From Trichomonas tenax (Eukaryota > Parabasalia > Trichomonadida > Trichomonadidae), in NCBI GenBank assembly GCA_023091735.1, contig JALKBU010000006.1:1-64000 (forward strand): a DNA stretch of 64,000 nucleotides. The letters run 5' to 3'. The translations under genes were made by a program, and so were the position numbers. This document shows positions 1 through 9,572 of this stretch, piece by piece (positions within the stretch are counted from its first letter, which is position 1; each line of letters opens with the position of its first letter). The notes beneath the pieces were generated by a model. The model searched no databases and was not told where the DNA came from. It saw only the letters and a program-made list of their open reading frames with translations.

Positions 1-808
1 CATGCTTTATATATCCACAGCATTTTAGATGGGAAAATTTTTCATTTGCCACCAAAATTAGACCTTAAATATTCATACTGGTGGAGAAAAATCGAGATGT
101 TTGAGTAGGCATAGAAAATTCAGTGACGCCGATAAACTGAGATAAAAATCACTCTGAGACCCACTCGAACCTTGGCAAATTAATGGTTATCTTCTGACAT
201 TATCCCACTAAGCTATTTTGACATGTAAAACTATGAATTATTTTCAACTATTTATGTTTTTACCAAAATTGAAATCTCCATGATCCTAAGTTACTAGTTC
301 GATGATACCCTGTCACATTATTCGACTATACCCTATATATCTATATTTAAAATCTCAAGTCAAGCTGATGAGACAAAAGAGTGAGAACACCTTTTTTGTT
401 GCTGAAGATAATACTACATTCAAGAGATGTTTTATCAAATATTAGATCTGCAATCGATAGGTAATTCGTCCACCAAATCCAATTATCGAATTCTTTACTC
501 TGATCAAGAGCATAAAATAAGGTTTTAGGTTGGAGAAATTTTTCACTTTTCAGGATCGCTGAGACTATGCGAATCCGATCATAAACAAAACACGTAAAAT
601 TTTTTGAGAAAATTTTGTGTGCGACAAAAGTACTAGATATCAATTTTATATTGCAAGAAATAACTTTTTGATCAAAATCATTAACCGCTAAACTAAGCAC
701 AAAAATTACGGTTATAAAATATTATGCTACACATCCAAAAACAAACAGAACATTTTAATCCTGGCGTCAAAAACGGTTTTTTGAGAAGTTTTGTCATCAT
801 AATAAAAA
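1..808. other. AT-rich 5' flank without a convincing gene
   Basis: No ATG-initiated reading frame looks coding. The minus strand at 347-700 is open for about 117 codons without any ATG; the translation is protein-like but unrecognised, so it may be a decayed fragment. One exact copy of the dispersed 11-bp motif TGACATGTAAA sits at 219-229. The last 100 bases carry the promoter of the next gene. Confidence 0.5.
794..799 (+). promoter_or_regulatory. Initiator (Inr) of the 809 gene
   Basis: TCATCA lies 13 nt upstream of the ATG, counted from its central A. This fits the trichomonad initiator, TCA(+1)Y(T/A), that replaces a TATA box in protein-coding genes. It supports the ATG at 809 as the start. 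Confidence 0.55.
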
Positions 809-1654
809 ATGGCTTTAGCTATTGTATCAGGTATCATCGGTTGCCTCGGAGGCGCCATGAAGATTGCTTCCGCATTCAAGACACAGGCGGCAACAACAAT
901 CGTCGGCTCAGGCAAAGGAACTGGCTTCTTCAAGTTCTATTCCAACTCCCTTGTTGGAAACAGGGCTATCCCAGAGTCGGGAATGCCAACATACCTCGAC
1001 CGCATGATGGCGCACATCATGGCCGAGCAATCGCCAATTGTCCAGGCGAACAAGGCTGCTATCGTAGCAGACCTTCAGGATATCAAGGACTTTGAGTCCT
1101 ACGCTTGGGGTGACTGCGACAACATGGTTAACACAGTCAGTTACAACAAGATGTCTGGCTCTCTCTTCATGTACGTCTACGTCTTCTCTCCATTCATCCA
1201 TGAACGCCTTGGCAACGGCGTTAAGGTTGCTAACATGAAGATCCATGTTGACTTCACACTTCCAAAGGACTGGATCATCGTTTCCAAGGTTAAGTCCTCC
1301 TTCTTCAAGGCTACAATGAACCAGGAAATCCAGTACCTTGATACAAAGTCTGTTAAGTTAACAGATGTCATCGAGGCTATCTCCATCGCTGTTGCTCCAG
1401 CCGTCCTCGGCCTTGTCAAGCTCCCAGATCGCTTCATGGCTTGCCTTGATTCCATCATCAAGTCCCAGATGGAGCACCCAGATGCTGGTATCGTTACAGC
1501 TCCAACAGCCGAACAGTCCGCTGCTGCTTACCAGCAGTTCCAGGATATGAGACAGGCTCAGGACAACTACGCCCAGAACGCTCAGTCTGGCTTCCAGGAC
1601 ATCATTGGCTCCCTTGGCACAATGGGTGGATCTACACCAGCTCCAGCTAACTAA
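809..1654 (+). CDS. Unknown, probably abundant 281-residue protein
   Basis: I do not recognise a family. The protein starts with a short hydrophobic, Gly/Ala-rich segment (about residues 3-20) that could be a signal peptide or a membrane-contacting helix. A mixed alpha/beta body follows, with a second hydrophobic stretch near residues 190-205, and a Gln/Ala-rich, probably disordered tail (about 235-281). Codons are strongly biased to C or G in the third position, unlike the AT-rich surroundings; in trichomonads this usually marks very highly expressed genes (inference). The start is supported by an initiator 13 nt upstream. The 5' neighbour region is empty, and the gene ends with TAA in a spacer. 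Function unknown; a surface, vesicle or cytoskeletal abundant protein would all be compatible. Confidence 0.85.
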   Translation: MALAIVSGIIGCLGGAMKIASAFKTQAATTIVGSGKGTGFFKFYSNSLVGNRAIPESGMPTYLDRMMAHIMAEQSPIVQANKAAIVADLQDIKDFESYAWGDCDNMVNTVSYNKMSGSLFMYVYVFSPFIHERLGNGVKVANMKIHVDFTLPKDWIIVSKVKSSFFKATMNQEIQYLDTKSVKLTDVIEAISIAVAPAVLGLVKLPDRFMACLDSIIKSQMEHPDAGIVTAPTAEQSAAAYQQFQDMRQAQDNYAQNAQSGFQDIIGSLGTMGGSTPAPAN

Positions 1655-3024
1655 GTTAGTTTATAATCACTAACTCTTCACTCCATTCAATTGATCTTAA
1701 ACCTGCCCCAGCTTTATACTTAAATAAATTAATGGTTTTTGTCAACATACTTTGAATTTTATTGTTATCTATATTATTTTATATTTCATATTATTTATTT
1801 ATATCAATTTTCTTTCCTCTGTAGTCCTCAAATGCTCAGCATCGACTATAAATTGCAAATGCAAAATAAAAATCATAGATTAAGCGAGGAATTTTCAAGA
1901 TTTAATTTTCCATTTTTATCTCTTCAAAATAACAAAATGATAGCATCAATAATATTGACATTTTGTGATAATCCTGAATATCACGAAAATAGCTCAATTT
2001 AGCAAGTTTTTTTTGGACTTGAGATAAAATTTGTAAATATTTCAAAAATTCTGAATAATAATCGTCGATTTTTCAAAATAAAAATATTTCTGAGATTAAT
2101 TCAATTCTTTTCTTCTCAAAATATTTTTAGATGAATGTTTTAAAAAATTGCGTCTCGCCTTATTTTTGTCCTCTCTTTTATGAGCAGCCTCGCTTTTACC
2201 TCTCCTGAATAGCATAACTATCTCATTATATTTACTTTTACATGTTTTTTGCCTCACAAATTGCTAATTGCAAAATTCAAAATTATCTGTTATCCTACTA
2301 AATTTAGCTTAAAATCTTATTTTCTTTTATTCTGCCCAAAGCGCTTCTTGGAATTTCGATTCTGCAAAGAAAAAATTATATTTTTTTCTACTTGATAAAT
2401 TTTGTCACGTAAGTCAATTATACATGTCATATTTTATTTCACATGTCTTCAATCATAAAAAGCTTGTTTCAATCACATATAATTGGTTTGCTTGCTCAGA
2501 AAATGATTTAGTTGAATGAGATTATTGATATGTGAAGAATTTTAAACAACTAGATAAGGTTTTTCATAATGAGTCCAAAATTGAAAGGTCCCTCGGAGGT
2601 TTGTACGTTATTAAAAATCTCACTTTTTGGCCTCGGATGTCTTGTTTTCAATTTTGGATTCAAGGGTCCATTTATTTATTAATGAGATAGCTTTCAAAAG
2701 ATGTTCAATGGGTCAAATTAAATTGCATTTTCTTCTTTGTAACATTAACTCATAGTCAAACCCATTAAAGCATAAATATTATAATGTTGCAGCATAGATC
2801 ACACATGATCGGTTTATTGGCGTCTTCAATATAAAAAGTTTCACTCTATATTGTGACTAAAAATACAATATTGAATGTCTTTGATGTTAAAATGTATTGA
2901 TACATTTTCATATTTAAGCCTTTGGAAACCATTGACTTTATTGAAAGCTCTTGTTTCTAAAAAAATGAAATTTAATTTTTAAAATAAAAATAACATTTAT
3001 TGATTAACATTTGTGGGAAACATA
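1655..3024. other. Long AT-rich spacer with one hairpin
   Basis: No supported gene. Reading frames here are short and compositionally AT-driven. A compact inverted repeat sits at 2574-2658 (listed separately). A degenerate TACATGTCAT copy of the dispersed motif is at about 2421-2430. Confidence 0.6.
2574..2658. repeat. Inverted repeat / potential hairpin
   Basis: TCCAAAATTGAAA at 2574-2586 is matched in inverted orientation by TTTCAATTTTGGA at 2646-2658 (13 of 13). Both arms also carry CCTCGGA on their inner side (2591 and 2631). The loop is about 59 nt. It could be a transposon remnant or a structured RNA; nothing else identifies it. Confidence 0.6.
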
Positions 3025-3828
3025 TCATTCCTTTTCTTTACGAATGGCATTTGGTTTGAGAAGAATATGATGAGATTCAAGATGGTGTTCATAATACTTC
3101 AGTGCAAATTGTAATGTAAATGCTGTGAGAAGAGCAACACCTTCAGATATCATATGTGTCATATGCCAGAATTGCATTACACAGTAAAATAACATATATC
3201 CGACGGCTGAAAGCATTGTTGACTGATTGTACATAACTTTGAATTCAGCATCAGCATAAACTAAACAAATAGAAATAATTGGACCAACAATGCACAAGAT
3301 AATCGAAAAATACATATAAAATATTGGATAAAAGAGCCATATATAGTAGCAAGAAAGCCCCATAGCTACGCTGATGAAAATTTGAGGAATATTGTTCTTC
3401 CCTGAAAGCCATGTTAATAAAATAACGATTACGAAAAATGAGACAGCAAATACTGGTCTTGAATCAAATAACAAAGGTAGAATTATTGCTGCGATACCAA
3501 TATGACCATTTGGATTGTTATATGGCGGCATTAGCAAATCTGAATAACTAATTGTTTCGTATTTCGTTAAATTGATGAATTTAAATATTGGATACAATGC
3601 TGGGAAAAGCAACATTGGAATAAGAAACAGTGTATTATATTTATAAACGAATTCGCGAACATCTTCGATTATAGACTGATCCATGAAGTAAAACGCTAGC
3701 TTCATTATCTGAAACGCCCATCTGGGAATGCCTGGGTTGAAGTTACGATAGGCATTGTCAAGGTATAAATATACAATTTTCAACATGAATATTGACGATC
3801 GCAAAAGTGACTCCTGCCTAATTGGCAT
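3025..3828 (-). CDS. Multi-pass membrane protein, possibly degenerate PAP2-like
   Basis: This 267-residue protein has about six or seven hydrophobic segments and a basic, charged C-terminus, so it is an integral membrane protein. A PNGH motif followed by a hydrophobic helix (about residues 107-110) resembles motif II (PSGH) of PAP2-type lipid phosphatases. A later S-G-K-N-N-x-P stretch falls where motif III would lie, but the catalytic Arg and His of that motif are not there. It is therefore either an inactive PAP2 relative (for example an ER lipid or dolichol pathway protein) or an unrelated membrane protein that matches by chance. The start is the first ATG; an internal ATG at residue 15 is an alternative. 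It is flanked by a spacer and, head-to-tail on the same strand, by the saposin-like gene. Confidence 0.6.
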   Translation of the reverse strand: MPIRQESLLRSSIFMLKIVYLYLDNAYRNFNPGIPRWAFQIMKLAFYFMDQSIIEDVREFVYKYNTLFLIPMLLFPALYPIFKFINLTKYETISYSDLLMPPYNNPNGHIGIAAIILPLLFDSRPVFAVSFFVIVILLTWLSGKNNIPQIFISVAMGLSCYYIWLFYPIFYMYFSIILCIVGPIISICLVYADAEFKVMYNQSTMLSAVGYMLFYCVMQFWHMTHMISEGVALLTAFTLQFALKYYEHHLESHHILLKPNAIRKEKE

Positions 3829-4054
3829 GCATCAATTAAAGCATGATAACCATAAATCATGCACATTGAGTACATGTAGAACCTATAGTCGAATCATGGT
3901 TCTCTGTTTTTGAGAAATAAATTGAAAGCATATATTTATTATATTGATTCATTTTAGACATATCAACTGTTTACTTGTGACTGTGGTATCAATGTGGTCA
4001 AACACTAATTGATGAAGAGCCTTTTGTTGCATGAAAATAAAAACATCTATCAAT

Positions 4055-4618
4055 TTAGAGATCCTTTCTAGAGCAAAGTTTTGTTTTGTGGACAATATCT
4101 TCTGGAGTATTCTGAGAAGTAAGATTCATGATGAAGTTTGTGATTGTTGTTTGATTAGCTTTGTTGACGTATGGCTTTGCAGCAGGGACCTCATTTCCAA
4201 TTTGACCCATAGCATTTTTCATGACTGGAATAGTATACGAAACCAATCCGTTTCCTGTAAGGTAATCAGCCAAATCAATTCCGAACTGACACTTTGTTGT
4301 CTTCTTGTTTAAAGAATCTAGCTTAGCAGCTGGTTCGCGCTTGTATCTAAGATTTGTTTGGTTGAATGGGCACAGTGTGATCATTTGGCAAACAGATTTT
4401 GGTGTAGCAAAGTCGAAAATGGACTTCAAGACCTGCGGAGCAGCTTCTTTGCAAATGTCAATATTATTTCCTGAAATCTCCTTACAATTTTGTGTGAAAT
4501 CATAAGTATCCCAGAAATCAGTAAAGTTCTTCTTGGCACTGGACAACTTAGTCACGCACATGCCGCAGGCGAGATTTGCCATAAATCCACATGCACCGAA
4601 TTGGATCAGAATAAACAT
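4055..4618 (-). CDS. Saposin-like (SapB domain) secreted protein
   Basis: The protein has 187 residues. A hydrophobic N-terminus (about 1-17) looks like a short signal peptide. One SapB domain follows with the canonical six-cysteine spacing: C18-x2-C21, C45-x10-C56, C77-x5-C83. That order and spacing is the signature of saposins, amoebapores and the trichomonad saposin-like (TvSaplip) family. Such proteins bind lipid membranes, and some members form pores in lysosomes or in prey and host cells (established for the family; not shown here). The C-terminal 100 residues carry two more cysteines and no second SapB domain. It is expected in lysosomes or the secreted fraction. An initiator (TCATTA) lies 15 nt upstream of the ATG. 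Lytic activity cannot be judged from sequence alone. Confidence 0.8.
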   Translation of the reverse strand: MFILIQFGACGFMANLACGMCVTKLSSAKKNFTDFWDTYDFTQNCKEISGNNIDICKEAAPQVLKSIFDFATPKSVCQMITLCPFNQTNLRYKREPAAKLDSLNKKTTKCQFGIDLADYLTGNGLVSYTIPVMKNAMGQIGNEVPAAKPYVNKANQTTITNFIMNLTSQNTPEDIVHKTKLCSRKDL

Positions 4619-5408
4619 ACTTCTTATTTAATGACACTTTTTGCAATCAATCTTTCAGCTTAGGAGCAAGAATCTTATTTCTATCGGAAATCATTATTAT
4701 ATGCTCTAACTGCCTGTCTCCATTAGAATACATTTTGATGGTTAAAACCTCTTGATTTCAATATCAATTTGAGTTCCACAAAATGCTCATTACAATTTGC
4801 TAAAATTTCATGGTGATCAGTATCTAGGAACAGTAACTTTAGTTATGTACATTTATCAAGGAATTGTTCACTACATATAATTCTTTGCATGAAATAATGA
4901 TGAAAAAAGAAGTGATGAAATTATTTTACATGTCAGATAAATATTTATTTGTCAAATATTGAGCCCTTACACAAACAAAAGATGTGTTTTGAATCGTTTA
5001 AATAATTATACTAATTGCGTTGAATCTATGTTAATAAGAAAAATCTTAATGCGATAAAATTTGGAATCACAAAACATGAGAGTTTATCCAAATTTTTTTC
5101 GATTTTAGGATCGCATGTATGATATGGGTTAACATTTTTGGATAGTCATAGTAAAAAAATTGAATGCTCGAAAAGTGGTTACAATTATTTTAATACTCAA
5201 AATTTTTATGTGAACAGGTGTCAATGTCCCGAATTTTGTTTTGGTTCGATCATGTGTATCACGTAGAGCATAAATGTATGAATTAAAATTTGAAAAGGGG
5301 CTTTTTACAATTTTCAGAATGCCAGAGCAAAAAGCGTTTTATTTTGTTTAATATTATTAACTGAATGGTTTTGGTTATGATGTTTTTAACGTGCGGTGTG
5401 GCCCTCAA
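4619..5408. other. AT-rich spacer carrying a paired dispersed motif
   Basis: No gene seen. At 4925-4935 there is an exact TTTACATGTCA, followed by GATAA, then TTTGTCAAA at 4948-4956. The string TTACATGTCAGATAA is shared with the left end of the transposon near 36 kb in inverted orientation. Confidence 0.6.
4630..4635 (-). promoter_or_regulatory. Initiator of the saposin-like gene
   Basis: On the minus strand TCATTA precedes the ATG at 4618 by about 15 nt and matches TCA(+1)YTA, supporting that start. Confidence 0.55.
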
Positions 5409-5933
5409 ATGAACATTTTTTTATTTGTAGAGATGATTCTTGCTGAAAGCCAATTCTATTCCTCGAACTTGGAGACCTACGCACAAGAGCAGAAGATACA
5501 TCTCCCTCCACTGTATACGAAGTTCTACTGTGAGCCAAACCATGAGAAAGGAATCATTATCAACATTAAGACACTAAATATGGAGAGTATTGTGATGCAC
5601 ACTACTATAGCTGATACCGGATCTACTATTAGAGAGTACTTAAGATCTCAACAAATAGACGACTCGAATTTTTATCTGATGTGTCCGAGTGGAAACATAG
5701 CTGATGACGCTTTCGTCAATAGGATTGGTCTGAGGGATAACACAACTGTAGTTCTTGTGCCGAAAGGTACATCGAATAGAGAGGGCAAAGGAATTAGGAG
5801 CAACAGTTCTTACAGGGCACTGCCAACATTCATGCAACAACCTATTGATAACAATGGCCTTGCCAGAAAAATCAACGCTTCAGCTTCAATAAGAGCATTC
5901 AATTTCAAACACCGCAAATCCCTCATTTTATGA
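5409..5933 (+). CDS. Small protein with a ubiquitin-like fold region
   Basis: About 174 residues from the first ATG; an in-frame ATG at 5433 is an alternative start. Residues about 60-120 alternate strand-helix-strand in the order of a beta-grasp/ubiquitin-like domain and end in a VVLVPKG strand typical of the last strand. No C-terminal di-glycine follows, so it would be a fixed domain and not a conjugated modifier. The tail is Ser/Asn/Arg-rich and probably disordered. I saw no clear initiator close to the ATG. It sits alone between two long spacers. Exact family unknown. Confidence 0.5.
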   Translation: MNIFLFVEMILAESQFYSSNLETYAQEQKIHLPPLYTKFYCEPNHEKGIIINIKTLNMESIVMHTTIADTGSTIREYLRSQQIDDSNFYLMCPSGNIADDAFVNRIGLRDNTTVVLVPKGTSNREGKGIRSNSSYRALPTFMQQPIDNNGLARKINASASIRAFNFKHRKSLIL

Positions 5934-7468
5934 AAACCATGTTTACTTTTAGATTGTAAAACTTCTACAATGTTATATTTCTATCAAATACGCTTCAGAT
6001 TTTATTAATTATTTCTATCAGTTCGTAGAACTTCTGCACATGGTGCAGGCATGTTGCCTATCATTTGCATAATATTTTCACAGACTTATTTCACTCTAGG
6101 GTGTATATGTCAATAACACTTCGTAAATAGAGCGTGCTGAGGCAATCTAATGAATAAATTGGTGTGGAAACATCTGGGGATTATGAATTATATAATGAAA
6201 ATAAATGTATCGCAATAATAAAAAAATGAAATGATATAAACCGGACTATCGAACCTAAAACTCAAGAATGATATATCCACAGCATGGGCAATGGATGAGG
6301 AACAAGCAAACTCAGGAACATTTGATGTCGTTCGATATATGGTGCTATTACCAACTAATCAAATTGATGATATTAATTGTAAACATCGCAAAAAATTCTA
6401 TCACTATTCAAAATTCAGAGAGCACAATGCTACAATTTGTTGAGCTCGGATTGAGTTCAACTCTCTGTATACAAAACTAGTTTTGAATACTAAAACCGAT
6501 CTTTCCTCCTGACGTGAATTTATGCATTATCGGCCATTCCCACTTCGCTCATCTCCTACATGTGTCAGCCATATAGTTTGCATGCAATTTTACTAGTTTA
6601 ATCTCCGTAATCTTTATTCATTAAATGTTGAGTTATTAACTCCGATTTTTACTTATATACACGTTCTGATCTCATTGAGCACAAATGTTTCACCGCTGAA
6701 ACCCGGGGTTTGACTTTGAGAAATCCCTATATAATCACACTGCATAATTGAAATCTTCTCTAAAGAAGAAATATCACTACCGCTAATTGCTGTCATAGCA
6801 GATTCAACCAAAGTTTGACCGGAAAACAGTTGTTTTTTGTGAGCCTTATCAATTATTTGAGGCTTTTCCTATTCATGTTCAGAAATCAAAATGAATTTCC
6901 TCATGAGTCATTTTACGAACCCTTCAAACTTTGTTCATGGAAATAGATTCTCCCGAAGAATGTTTTTGATTGCTATGTCAGCGAAATTTTGAGAAGAAGA
7001 AAAAAGGAAAGTCTATAATGTGATCTTCACTAATCTTCCTGTGGAAAAAAGCTCGAGTCACTATCTATTCCTTGTTTCCACAAATGTTTGAGTTAATCAC
7101 TATGTTTTTTCTATGAAATATTATAGACAAAAAATAAACTTTGCAAATAAAAGAGGCTCGTCTCATGCAGCATGTGTGGAGCAAAGCCGGATGCGCCAAA
7201 GTTAAGGATGACTCAATTTTCAACGAGTGTTTCTCAATAAATAAACTCCTCAAAAAATAACATTCACAAAATGCAACAAAAATGTTGCCATCGTGCACCG
7301 TTTCGTGTCTACAGAACAGTGTCAGTAGTGTACCCGACCATTTTGCGCCTCTCAAATCGGTGCATTTCTTCCATTCAATTCGTTGATCTTTTATGAGACC
7401 TCTCAAATCCTGTTTTATTTCTATTTTTTTACTGCCTCGTTCCGATAAACGACTTGGACAGCTTGCTG
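5934..7468. other. 1.5-kb spacer with a possible gene fragment
   Basis: No intact gene. The plus strand at 6264-6512 reads as protein-like sequence interrupted by one TGA (6441-6443) and lacks a suitable start; listed separately. The rest is AT-rich. An antisense frame at 7065-7406 looks non-coding. Confidence 0.5.
6264..6512 (+). pseudogene. Decayed coding fragment of unknown family
   Basis: In this frame the translation is hydrophilic and protein-like for about 59 codons, meets TGA at 6441-6443, then continues for 22 more codons. There is no promoter or start codon. I could not assign a family; it may be chance. Confidence 0.25.
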
Positions 7469-8281
7469 ATGCAACGCGAGGGCCTCGTCTTCAAGCGCGT
7501 CATCACTACGACGAAGTGCGGCGTTGTCTTCCTCGTTGTCTGGACTAAGGACAACAGCGCTTTCTCACTTGAGCGCGTCGACTTCTCTCGCTACGACGAG
7601 AAAGAGATCAAAATCATCAAAGGACTCTACCACAGCAACATTATCAACGTTTATCTGTACTGGGTTGAAGGTCACAGTGTTTACATCTTGATGGACTACT
7701 GCCCTTTCGACCTTTACTGCCTTGTTCACAACCGCGGCCCTCAGCCTGAGGACAAGTTCATCGAGTATTCATACGAAATTCTTTACAGCATCAAGAACTG
7801 CCACGACAAGTCGATCTGCCACTGCAATTTTCGTCCATCTAAATTTCTGATAGACAAATATAACCACATCCAGGTCTGCGACTTCAATGATGCCCGTCAC
7901 ACCAGCGATCGGAGTCCCAGCGAGATCAGTCTTCTTAAATCTGAAGATGTTTGGTGCCTGGGTGTCACATTCTACTACATGATGACAGGAATTCTCATCA
8001 CAGACCTCTACATGTCGATTGACGAGGCTAAGTCTAAAGATTTCTCAAAGGTTCGTTTCCCTTCATTCTACTCACAAGACACTATCAACATTGTCCTCCG
8101 TTGTCTGTCCAAGTCTCCTTCAGATCGCCCTTCTGTCGACGAGATTTTGCGGACTTCAGTTTTCCGCCGTCGCCGCCCATCGAGTCTTTCTATCTCCACA
8201 ACATGCATCAGCGCCAACTCTATGCACAGCTTTCCAGTCATCGTCAAGCCTGTCCTCACTCGCCTTGTCGGCGAGAGCTGA
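7469..8281 (+). CDS. Protein pseudokinase
   Basis: This 270-residue protein has a full protein-kinase fold order but has lost every catalytic motif. The VAIK lysine position is Glu35. The catalytic loop reads H118-C119-N120 with Arg122 instead of the loop Lys, and Ser-Lys where the metal-binding Asn should be. The DFG motif is D138-F139-N140. The structural Asp-Val-Trp of helix F and the C-lobe Arg in DRPS are retained. It should therefore be a scaffold or regulator and not an enzyme. Codons are GC-rich at third positions, and the reading frame is intact over its whole length, which argues for selection. Start: the first ATG in the frame is at 7469. The C-terminal 45 residues are Ser/Arg-rich and may be disordered. 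Confidence 0.85.
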   Translation: MQREGLVFKRVITTTKCGVVFLVVWTKDNSAFSLERVDFSRYDEKEIKIIKGLYHSNIINVYLYWVEGHSVYILMDYCPFDLYCLVHNRGPQPEDKFIEYSYEILYSIKNCHDKSICHCNFRPSKFLIDKYNHIQVCDFNDARHTSDRSPSEISLLKSEDVWCLGVTFYYMMTGILITDLYMSIDEAKSKDFSKVRFPSFYSQDTINIVLRCLSKSPSDRPSVDEILRTSVFRRRRPSSLSISTTCISANSMHSFPVIVKPVLTRLVGES

Positions 8282-8660
8282 CCCACAAGCTTCAGCTGCA
8301 ACTTCCACAATGTGTAACTTATCACTCTCCATACTTCTGTTGTTATATTTTGTTTGTAAATTATCTAATTACGGTATATAGTTTTAATTTTATATTTTTT
8401 TCGTTTTTCAAATACTTATTATTTAATCGATTACATCATCGGTTTTAGACAGATGCGTCATGGAATGTACACACACATGTTTTTGCTTATTAACCATTCG
8501 ACAACATTTCGAACTTGACTATTTCATCAATCACATATGATTTTTGAATGATTTGTTTCTCCAATTATACTGAAAATGATTACAAAAGTGCTACAATACA
8601 CTATTTCAGTCAATAGTATTTACCTCTGTTAACTTGATTTGATCGCCTTTAATATAGAGC
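8282..8660. other. AT-rich spacer
   Basis: I see no gene, repeat or RNA signature here. Confidence 0.5.
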
Positions 8661-9489
8661 TGTGTTATTGACTTTTTACACAACATTGAAACAGATTCGC
8701 AGTTCGGAAGCCTCAGCACAGAGTTTTCTGGCCTGATGAAAGACTCTGTGATTCCATTCGTTAGAAAGAATTTGATTGATTTTATTTCTTACATTGATCT
8801 AACAACGCAATCGAGAAATTTGAAACTTCAAGCTTCAATTGGTTTATTGAATCATGGAATTCCCATAAGAGTTGGCATTGTTCCTCACTTCAACCTCAGA
8901 AACAAACTGCCGCGCAAAATTGCTTTCGCGTATCATCGCATAGTACTTAAAAAGACCAAAGAGATACAATTGTATGATTATGGCATGAAAAGGAAAATGC
9001 AACTCTTGAAGAGTCTGCTGCTAGTGCTTATTATTCAATCAATCACTTTGAAAATGTCATGTGGAATTATATTCACAAATTTTACACTCCAGATTCTCCT
9101 GAATTTCAGAGAATGAACAAAGTCCACAAATATTATGAAGCCAAAGGAATCAAGCCAAATGCTGTTTCTATTAATGAATGCATCGAAGAGGCTCAAGAAA
9201 CACCACACAATAACATGCATTACTGCAGAAGTGCTTTTGATGATGTTAAGAGTGCAATCGCCTCGATTAAACTGATTTTCCGAAAGAAGATCCATTAGCA
9301 TCACTCGATAAAACAGAGTTCATTGTTAATTATATGAACGGCTCAATATATAGAAATGATATGATTTTCTCAATAGGCCTTTATTCACAAAAGCTTACCA
9401 ATCAATATAACATTATCAATGACTTGAAAAACATGTTGATGATATTGGCAATCTTTAATAAAAATATTGATTTATATTTATCAAATTAG
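8661..9489 (+). pseudogene. Broken UGGT fragment (UDP-glucose:glycoprotein glucosyltransferase)
   Basis: The translation around 8670-8900 matches the N-terminal folding-sensor region of UGGT: a D-F-L-x-N-I-E-T-D segment, then R-K-N-L and a strand ending IPIRVGIVP, the order seen in animal and fungal UGGT. The frame then breaks near 9000 and continues one frame over (around 9010-9290), and breaks again near 9280 with more matching sequence to 9489. An in-frame TAG lies just upstream at 8655-8657. No start codon, promoter or C-terminal glucosyltransferase domain is present. UGGT re-glucosylates misfolded glycoproteins in the ER; this copy is dead. A functional copy, if any, must be elsewhere in the genome. 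Confidence 0.75.
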
Positions 9490-9572
9490 AAGATAGCTTT
9501 TATATTTATCCATAAATAAATATATAATATTCTGATACTCAAGGGTATCATTGATAATAAAGAATGATAAAA

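Noticed and set aside
347..700. Minus-strand open frame of 117 codons
   Set aside because: No ATG anywhere in it, no initiator, family not recognisable; left as a possible relic only.
724..1461. Several overlapping frames around the 809 gene on both strands
   Set aside because: Shadows of the codon-biased gene at 809-1654; GC-ending codons keep other frames open.
1739..2002. 87-codon frame after the first gene
   Set aside because: Composition is that of AT-rich spacer and no ATG-linked promoter or family is seen.
7065..7406. Minus-strand 113-codon frame
   Set aside because: No initiator, unlike any family, odd composition; judged chance.
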